NCBI RefSeq assembly: GCF_035975855.1
Contig: NZ_CP109055.1
Coordinates: 806,001 to 870,000 of the forward strand
Direction: 5' to 3'
DNA: 64,000 nucleotides
Source: Streptomyces sp. NBC_01304
GTDB taxonomy: Bacteria; Actinomycetota; Actinomycetes; Streptomycetales; Streptomycetaceae
Shown here: in pieces, positions 58,475-64,000 of the stretch
How the letters are laid out: every line of letters begins with the position of its first letter
Position numbering within the stretch: position 1 is the stretch's first letter
Made by a program: the position numbers and the translations under genes
Notes under the pieces: generated by a model
The model's input: the letters and a program-made list of their open reading frames with translations, nothing else
Told to the model about the DNA's origin: nothing
The model's database searches: none

Positions 58475-59317
58475 TCAGACCTTGCGCCAGCGCGCGCTCG
58501 CCCAGGAGAAGACGCCGAAGGCCGCCAGACCGAGCGCCACCAGCGACAACAGCCAGGGCCCTGCGGGAGTTTCAGTGAAGGAGCGCAGTGTGTCGTCCAG
58601 CCCCTTGGCCTTGCCGGGCTCCTGCTGGACGGCCGCCGCGACGGCGAAGGCGCCCGCGACAGCGAAGACGACGCCCCGGGCCGTGCCACCGAAGATCCCG
58701 AGGAAGTCGACGACTTGGCGGGTCTTCTTCGACATCTCCGACATCTTCAGGTGCTTGCGGAACTTGCGCAGGAGCGCCCGGACCGCGAGCCACACACCGG
58801 CCACCACCAGGGCGGCACCGGCAATCCCGACGATCCACTGTCCGTGGGGCCAGTTCAGCGCCTTGGCCGTGACGTCCCGCGAGCTCTTGTCCGAGCTTCC
58901 GCTGCCGCTTTCCTTGTCCCCGGCCGCGTACGCCAGCACGGAGTACGCGACGAATGCGTAGAAGACGCAACGGGCCGCGGCCATCGCCCGCTTGCCCGCC
59001 TTCCCGCCGTCCGGTCCCTCCTGCCCGAAGGCCGCCTGGGTGAGCCGCCACAGCGCCATGCCGGCCAGAGCTGTTCCCAGCAGCCACAGCAGGGCCGTCC
59101 CGAAAGGCTTGTCGGCTATTGCCGCGATCGCACCGCCCCGGTCCGCCTGTTCGCCGCCGCCGGCGAAGAAGGCGATCCGCAGGGCGAGTACGCCGATCAG
59201 TACGTAGACGACTCCCCGTGCGACGAAACCCGCACGGGCACCCGCCGCGACCGCGTCGCTGTTCGCTACGCTCCGGGCCCGCCCGCGTCCGCGCGCCCTG
59301 CGCCATCCAGTAGCCAT
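58475..59317 (-). CDS. DUF1206 integral membrane protein
   Basis: 280 aa from ATG 59317 (weak ribosome site). Three DUF1206 repeats with six membrane helices: GFVARGVVYVLIGVLALRIAF, RCVFYAFVAYSVLAYAAG, GGTARGVVFAVAGAFAVAAA; each repeat has the GxxxRGxxY-like core. Common in Actinobacteria, function unknown. Converges on the TetR gene, 78 bp apart. Confidence 0.87.
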   Translation of the reverse strand: MATGWRRARGRGRARSVANSDAVAAGARAGFVARGVVYVLIGVLALRIAFFAGGGEQADRGGAIAAIADKPFGTALLWLLGTALAGMALWRLTQAAFGQEGPDGGKAGKRAMAAARCVFYAFVAYSVLAYAAGDKESGSGSSDKSSRDVTAKALNWPHGQWIVGIAGAALVVAGVWLAVRALLRKFRKHLKMSEMSKKTRQVVDFLGIFGGTARGVVFAVAGAFAVAAAVQQEPGKAKGLDDTLRSFTETPAGPWLLSLVALGLAAFGVFSWASARWRKV

Positions 59318-59531
59318 GCCGTACCGGATGCCCCCGAGAAGGCAAGCAATACGCCTCCCGTCGCATTCCGCAATAACTCCACATTCTGGGGCAGTTTCCT
59401 GAAGATCCCAGGTAAAACAGCGATACCCGGGTGGGCGGCGGCGCTGACCCGCCTTGCGCCACAGGCGAAGCCTCATGGCCGATTCAAGAGGTAACGATCT
59501 CCCAGCCGCAATCTTCTTGCAGGATTTGCGC

Positions 59532-59537
59532 TAGCCT
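59532..59537 (+). promoter_or_regulatory. -10 element of the LacI gene
   Basis: TAGCCT is 7 nt from the ATG at 59545 without a ribosome site, so the mRNA is probably leaderless. CTTGC occurs just upstream (59517) and again inside (59536), forming a possible LacI-type operator half-site pair. Confidence 0.4.
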
Positions 59538-59544
59538 TGCGCGC

Positions 59545-60555
59545 ATGACGCGACGACTTGCTCAAGTTGCCAAGAAGGTGGGGGTCAGCGAGGCGACGGT
59601 CAGCCGTGTCCTCAATGGCAAGCCCGGTGTCTCCGAAGCGACACGACAGTCCGTGCTGACGGCGCTGGACGTCCTCGGATACGAGCGGCCGACGCAGCTT
59701 CGAGGGGAGCGCGCGCGCCTGGTCGGCCTGGTCCTACCGGAGTTGCAGAACCCGATCTTCCCCGCGTTCGCCGAGGTCATCGGTGGCGCGCTCGCCCAGC
59801 AGGGGCTCACGCCGGTCCTGTGCACACAGACCAAGAACGGCATCTCCGAAGCGGACTACGTGGAGCTCCTGCTCCAGCAGCAGGTCTCCGGCGTCGTCTT
59901 CGCCGGTGGCCTCTTCGCGGAGGCCGACGCACCGCACGACCACTACCGCCGCCTTGCGGACCGCAACATCCCCGTGGTCCTCATCAACGCGTCCATCAAG
60001 GGCATCGAATTCCCCTGCGTCGCCTGCGACGACGCCGTCGCCGTCGAGCAGGCTTGGCGTCACCTCGCCTCGCTCGGGCACGAGCGGATCGGCCTGGTCC
60101 TCGGCCCCGCCGACCATGTGCCGTCGCGTCGCAAGCTGGAAGCGGCCCGCGTGGTGGCGAAGGCCGCGGGCATGAAGCTGGACGACAAGTTCGTCGAGCG
60201 CTCGATCTTCTCGCTGGAGGGCGGCCAGGCCGCCACCACGCGCCTGTTGGAGCGCGGGGTCACCGGCATCGTCTGCGCGAGCGACCCGCTTGCCCTGGGG
60301 GCCGTCCGGGCAGCCCGGCGCCGGGGGCTCTCCGTACCCTCCGAGCTGTCCGTCGTCGGGTACGACGACTCCGCCTTCATGACGTGCACCGAGCCGCCGC
60401 TGACCACGGTGCGCCAGCCGATCGAGGCGATGGGCCGCGCGGCCGTGGATCTGCTGTGCGCCCAGATCCAGGGGGGCCAGGCCCATCCCGGCGAGCTGCT
60501 CTTCGAGCCCGAGCTCGTCGTGCGCGGGTCGACCGCGCAGTTGCCGGTCGCCTGA
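59545..60555 (+). CDS. LacI family transcriptional regulator (sugar operon)
   Basis: 336 aa. LacI HTH at residues 4-25 (RLAQVAKKVGVSEATVSRVLNGKPGVSEATR), hinge, then a periplasmic-binding-type sugar domain (LVGLVLPELQNPIFPAFAEVIG, TGIVCASDPLALGAVRAARRRG, ELSVVGYDDSAFM). MalR-like. Convergent with the alpha-glucosidase gene, so it likely controls the permease and glucosidase operon on the opposite strand. Effector perhaps a maltose-type sugar. Confidence 0.9.
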   Translation: MTRRLAQVAKKVGVSEATVSRVLNGKPGVSEATRQSVLTALDVLGYERPTQLRGERARLVGLVLPELQNPIFPAFAEVIGGALAQQGLTPVLCTQTKNGISEADYVELLLQQQVSGVVFAGGLFAEADAPHDHYRRLADRNIPVVLINASIKGIEFPCVACDDAVAVEQAWRHLASLGHERIGLVLGPADHVPSRRKLEAARVVAKAAGMKLDDKFVERSIFSLEGGQAATTRLLERGVTGIVCASDPLALGAVRAARRRGLSVPSELSVVGYDDSAFMTCTEPPLTTVRQPIEAMGRAAVDLLCAQIQGGQAHPGELLFEPELVVRGSTAQLPVA

Positions 60556-60590
60556 CTCCCGCACGGATCGCAGGGCGCCGACGAGACATG

Positions 60591-60633
60591 GAGCCCCGTT
60601 CCCCGCTCCTTCGTGGAGCGGGAAACGGGGCTC
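60591..60633. terminator. Strong hairpin with TTCG loop between convergent genes
   Basis: GAGCCCCGTTCCCCGCTCC (60591-60609) pairs with TGGAGCGGGAAACGGGGCTC (60614-60633), with one mismatch, closing on a stable TTCG tetraloop. It sits 35 bp after the LacI stop and 23 bp after the alpha-glucosidase stop, so it can act in both directions. Confidence 0.85.
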
Positions 60634-60656
60634 GCGCCGATGGTTGAGGCGGCGGT

Positions 60657-62261
60657 TCAGGTCCGCAGCCACACCGCCGTGTCACTCGGCAGTCTTCCCG
60701 CCGCGTCGAGCGGCCCGCTCGCGAAGATCAGTCGCTCGTGCGACGGCAACTCGGCAGGCCCGTCGGAGAGGTTGACCGCGCAGACCAGACCGTCGGCCCG
60801 GGCGAGGGCAAGCACCCCGTCCGCGGCCGGCAGCCAGGTCATCGGGCCGTCGCCGAAACCGGGCTCGATCCGGCGCAGCCGCAGCGCCTCGCGGTAGAGG
60901 GCGAGCATCGACTCCGGGTCGGCGCCCTGGCGGTCGACGGCGTAGTGCGCCCAGTCTGCGGGCTGCGGCAACCACGGTTCGGCGCCGGCGCCGAAGCCGC
61001 AGTGCGGTGCGTCGCCATCCCACGGCATCGGCACCCGGCAGCCGTCGCGGCCGGGATCGGTGCCCCCCGAGCGGTAGTGCATGGGGTCTTCGATGCGGTC
61101 GAGCGGTATGTCCGCCTCGGGAAGGCCCAGTTCCTCGCCCTGATAGACGTAGACCGAGCCGGGCAGGGCCAGCGTGAGCAGGGCGGCGGCGCGGGCGCGC
61201 CGGGTGCCCAGGGCCAGGTCGCTGGGGGTGTTGTACGTCTTCGTCGCGAAGTCGAATCCGGTGTCCGTACGGCCGTAGCGCGTGGTCGTACGGGTCACGT
61301 CGTGGTTGCAGAGCACCCAGGTGGCCGGGGCCGCGACGGGCGCGTGCTCGGCGAGGGTGTCGTCGATGGTGCGGCGCAGCCGGTCGGCTTCCCAGGGGCA
61401 GGTGAGGAAGTTGAAGTTGAACGCGGTGTGCAGCTCGTCGGGCCGCAGATAGCGGGCGAAGCGCTCGGCGTCGGGGAGCCAGACCTCGCCGACGAACACG
61501 GCCTTGTACTCGTCGGCGATCGCGCGCCAGGACCGGTAGATGTCGTGGAGCTCGTCCTGGTCGATGTACGGGTGCGGGTCGACACCCTCCACGAAGTCGG
61601 GCAGGTCCGGATGCTTGGCGGGCAGCGCCGCGGAGTCGATGCGGACGCCGGCGACGCCGCGGTCGAACCAGAAGCGGAGTATCTCCTCGTGTTCCCTGCG
61701 GACGTCGGGGTGCGACCAGTTGAGGTCGGGCTGTTCCGGGGTGAACAGGTGCAGGTACCACTCGCCGTCGGGGACCTGTGTCCAGGTGGTTCCGGCGAAC
61801 TGCGACGGCCAGTCGTTCGGCGGGAGTTCACCGTTCTCGCCACGGCCGGGCCGGAAGTGGAACAGCTCGCGCTCGCGGCTGCCGGGGCCCGCCTCCAGCG
61901 CGGCACGGAACCAGGCGTGCTGGTCGGAGACGTGGTTCGGGACGATGTCCACGATGACCCGGATGCCGAGGTCGGCGGCCTCCGAGATCAGCTTCTCGGC
62001 TTCGTCGAGGGTGCCGAAGGCCGGGTCGATGGTGCGGTAGTCGGCCACGTCGTAGCCGCCGTCCACGAGCGGGGAGAGGTACCAGGGGGTGAACCACACG
62101 GCGTCGACGCCGAGTTCGGCGAGGTACGGCAGATGGGCACGGACGCCCGCGAGGTCCCCGGTGCCGTCGCCGTCCCCGTCCGCGAAGCTGCGTGGATACA
62201 CCTGGTAGATGACGGCGTCGCGCCACCAGTTGTCGGTGCGGGATGAGTGGAGAGCTGCCAC
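60657..62261 (-). CDS. aglA: GH13 alpha-glucosidase
   Basis: 534 aa. GTG 62261 with AAAGGA upstream. The (beta/alpha)8 barrel: DAVIYQVYPRSF, VDIVPNHVSDQH, nucleophile Asp 209 in GVRIDSAA, acid Glu 259 in VFVGEVW, and Asp 321 in LCNHD. No signal peptide, so cytoplasmic. It hydrolyses oligosaccharides imported by the adjacent permeases. Called aglA by resemblance to the Streptomyces maltose operon; substrate range is not provable. Confidence 0.92.
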   Translation of the reverse strand: MAALHSSRTDNWWRDAVIYQVYPRSFADGDGDGTGDLAGVRAHLPYLAELGVDAVWFTPWYLSPLVDGGYDVADYRTIDPAFGTLDEAEKLISEAADLGIRVIVDIVPNHVSDQHAWFRAALEAGPGSRERELFHFRPGRGENGELPPNDWPSQFAGTTWTQVPDGEWYLHLFTPEQPDLNWSHPDVRREHEEILRFWFDRGVAGVRIDSAALPAKHPDLPDFVEGVDPHPYIDQDELHDIYRSWRAIADEYKAVFVGEVWLPDAERFARYLRPDELHTAFNFNFLTCPWEADRLRRTIDDTLAEHAPVAAPATWVLCNHDVTRTTTRYGRTDTGFDFATKTYNTPSDLALGTRRARAAALLTLALPGSVYVYQGEELGLPEADIPLDRIEDPMHYRSGGTDPGRDGCRVPMPWDGDAPHCGFGAGAEPWLPQPADWAHYAVDRQGADPESMLALYREALRLRRIEPGFGDGPMTWLPAADGVLALARADGLVCAVNLSDGPAELPSHERLIFASGPLDAAGRLPSDTAVWLRT

Positions 62262-62286
62262 GGGACGGTCCTTTCGGGCAGGTGGG

Positions 62287-62338
62287 ACCCCGCCGCCGGC
62301 CGACGCGGGGACATGGAAAGAACGGCCGGCGGCGGGGT
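62287..62338 (-). terminator. Perfect 16-bp inverted repeat inside the sugar operon
   Basis: Bases 62287-62302 pair fully with 62323-62338 around a 20-nt loop. Position between the permease stop (62387) and the alpha-glucosidase start (62261). It would reduce read-through or protect the upstream mRNA 3' end, lowering enzyme relative to transporter. Confidence 0.75.
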
Positions 62339-62386
62339 GCTTGCGGTGAGGGGCGTGGTTCGGGACCGGCGCGGCGCGCGCCGGCT

Positions 62387-63361
62387 TCAGCCCTTGAGGC
62401 TGCCGGCGGTGAGGCCCGCCATGATGCTGCGCTGGAAGAGGAAGAACACGATGATCATCGGGACGCTCGCGATGACGAGCCCCGCCATGATCTGGTTCTG
62501 CGTCACCGCTCCCGCGGTCTGCGACAGGCCCACGCTGATCGTCATCTTCTCGCTGTCGGGCAGGACGAGCAGCGGCCAGACGAAGTCCTTGAAGACCATG
62601 ACGACGGTGAAGATGGACACCACGCCGAGGATCGGCCGGGAGATGGGCAGGATGATCGACCACAGGACGCGCCACGGGGGTACGCCGTCGATCTCGGCGG
62701 CCTCAAGGAGTTCGTCCGGGATCGAGTCGAAGAAGCGCTTCAGCAGGAAGATGTTGAAGCCGTTGGCGGCCACCGGGAACCAGATGGCCCAGGGCGAGTT
62801 GAGCAGCTGCCAGCCGAAGATCGGTACGTCGGTCACCGTGATGTACGCCGGGATCATCACGACGATCGGCGGGATCATCAGCGTGGCCAGCATGCCGGCC
62901 AGGATGGCGTTGCCGAACAGGGGCCGGAGCTTGGACAGCGCATAGGCGGCGGAGACGTCCACCGCGAGCGCGAAGAGCCAGGCTCCGACGGCGTAGAACA
63001 GCGTGTTCTTGAGCAGCAGCCCGATGTCGAAGAGTTCCCAGGCATCGGTGAACACGGAGAAGTCGGGCGACTCGGGGAACAGGGTGGGCGGCATCTGGGC
63101 GAGTTCCTCGCCCGTCTTCATCGCGCCGGTGACCATCCAGTACAGGGGGAACACGAACACCAGGGTGAACACGACGAGGATGCCGGCGAGCAGCGCCCAG
63201 TAGATCTTCCGGCCCCAGCGGGACTTCAGCTCCAGCGGGGAGACGATGGTCCTGGCATGACCGTCGGCCCACGCCCCCCGGCGCCTCTTGCCTCTCTTGC
63301 GCTGCGGCGGCGCCGCCTTGACCGCTTCCGGCGCCTCGGGCCGGACGGTTGTGTTGAGCAT
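62387..63361 (-). CDS. CUT1 sugar ABC transporter permease (MalG type)
   Basis: 324 aa. ATG 63361 has GAGG and AGGTAGG upstream. An unusually long basic N-terminal extension of about 50 residues (QRKRGKRRRG) precedes six helices; the EAA loop reads EAAEIDGVPPWRVLWSIILP, the ATPase contact. Second permease of a binding-protein-dependent importer. The stop is about 125 bp before the alpha-glucosidase start, with the hairpin between. Confidence 0.9.
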   Translation of the reverse strand: MLNTTVRPEAPEAVKAAPPQRKRGKRRRGAWADGHARTIVSPLELKSRWGRKIYWALLAGILVVFTLVFVFPLYWMVTGAMKTGEELAQMPPTLFPESPDFSVFTDAWELFDIGLLLKNTLFYAVGAWLFALAVDVSAAYALSKLRPLFGNAILAGMLATLMIPPIVVMIPAYITVTDVPIFGWQLLNSPWAIWFPVAANGFNIFLLKRFFDSIPDELLEAAEIDGVPPWRVLWSIILPISRPILGVVSIFTVVMVFKDFVWPLLVLPDSEKMTISVGLSQTAGAVTQNQIMAGLVIASVPMIIVFFLFQRSIMAGLTAGSLKG

Positions 63362-63366
63362 GGTGC

Positions 63367-64000
63367 CTACCTCTTCTCGTCACGGGTCAGCCGGAGCTGT
63401 ACCGCGGCGACGGCCAGAAGGACGATCATGAGCATCAGGCCGAGCGCGCTGCCCGCCCCGTAGTTGCCGCCGTAGACGAAGGCGTACTGGTACATCAGGT
63501 AGGCGACGGTGACCGTCGCGTTCTCCGGCCCGCCGCCCGTGAGCATGTACGGCTCGATGAACACCTGCATCGTGGCGACGATCTGCAGCATCAACATCAG
63601 CAGCAGGATCAGCCGGGTCTGCGGGATCGTGACGTGCCAGATCCGCTTGAAGATCCCGGCGCCGTCGAGCTCCGCGGCCTCGTACAGATCACCGGGGATG
63701 TTCTGCAGCGCCGCGAGATAGATCAGCACTCCGGATCCCAGGTTCATCCAGGTGGAGACGATCACCAGCGAGATCAGCGCGGTGTCGGTGGAGTCCAGCC
63801 AGGCCAGCGGCGGCAGTCCGATGAAGTCGAGGACCTGGTTGAACAGTCCCGGCCCGGGATCGTAGAACCAGCGGAACAGCAGGACCGACACGATCGGCGG
63901 GAGCATCACGGGCAGGTAGACCACGAAGCGGAGATACGCGCGGGCGTGCCGCAGCTCGTTGAGGACGACCGCGACCGCGAAGGGCACCAGGTACCCGCAG
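63367..64000 (-). CDS. CUT1 sugar ABC transporter permease (MalF type), N-terminus beyond window
   Basis: About 210 C-terminal residues are present; the frame stays open to the window edge. Contains the helices VVYLPVMLPPIVSVLLFRWFY and ISLVIVSTWMNLGSGVLIYL and the EAA motif YEAAELDGAGIFKRIWHVTIP. It ends 5 bp before the MalG-type gene, in the normal MalF-MalG order. The binding protein gene is probably to the right. Confidence 0.9.
   Translation of the reverse strand, partial: CGYLVPFAVAVVLNELRHARAYLRFVVYLPVMLPPIVSVLLFRWFYDPGPGLFNQVLDFIGLPPLAWLDSTDTALISLVIVSTWMNLGSGVLIYLAALQNIPGDLYEAAELDGAGIFKRIWHVTIPQTRLILLLMLMLQIVATMQVFIEPYMLTGGGPENATVTVAYLMYQYAFVYGGNYGAGSALGLMLMIVLLAVAAVQLRLTRDEKR

Overview
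The window is high-GC actinobacterial DNA, most likely a Streptomyces chromosome. The signs are frequent GTG starts, AGGAGG-like ribosome sites, many Sec-type secreted proteins, SpoIIE-type phosphatases, an ANTAR regulator, cyclic clusters of one-component regulators and several promoters placed so close to the start codon that the mRNA would be leaderless. Species cannot be named from this sequence. No rRNA, tRNA or CRISPR array was seen.

Layout. 1-9.4 kb: truncated XRE/NB-ARC regulator, DUF885 protein, M20 peptidase, secreted SGNH hydrolase, PucR-type regulator, MFS transporter, a small unknown protein and a STAS-GAF protein. 9.6-14.0 kb: remnant of an esterase/PHB-depolymerase gene, then a giant indolepyruvate ferredoxin oxidoreductase divergent from an Lrp/AsnC regulator. 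14.1-18.2 kb: PP2C phosphatase, PepSY lipoprotein, GNAT, SRPBCC and methyltransferase genes. 18.4-20.8 kb: a 179-bp MITE-like element abutting the stop codon of NAD-formate dehydrogenase, with a LysR gene upstream. 21-31.2 kb: molybdenum and purine block, with a Mop protein, an HTH-TOBE regulator, PucR, xanthine-dehydrogenase-type XdhB/XdhA/XdhC, a sulfite-oxidase-like protein and an aminohydrolase.

31.2-38.6 kb is the most interesting part. A tightly packed minus-strand operon (AraC regulator, a 57-aa eight-cysteine peptide, MauE, membrane thioredoxin, ABC exporter, S26 signal peptidase, second-type CysRS) has stop/start junctions that overlap or abut almost throughout. The peptide gene is very short and easily missed. 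Its product has a polar leader ending in Ala-Ser-Ala and a 33-residue core that starts and ends with Cys. I infer a ribosomally made, exported, disulfide-rich peptide: the transporter exports it (it has no C39 leader-peptidase domain), the S26 protease cuts the leader, and MauE plus thioredoxin handle the disulfides. A second small secreted peptide, an SDR-like protein and a paralogous AraC regulator lie immediately beside it.

39.9-58.4 kb: mixed regulators (TrmB/LuxR-type, FtrA-like AraC, ANTAR, TetR with twin operators), secreted or lipid-anchored proteins, an S33 peptidase, a PLP lyase carrying an exact 27-bp in-frame duplication, a BtrH-like protein and a PAS/PP2C phosphatase. 58.5-64 kb: DUF1206 membrane protein, LacI regulator, and a sugar uptake operon (two CUT1 permeases and a GH13 alpha-glucosidase) running off the right edge.
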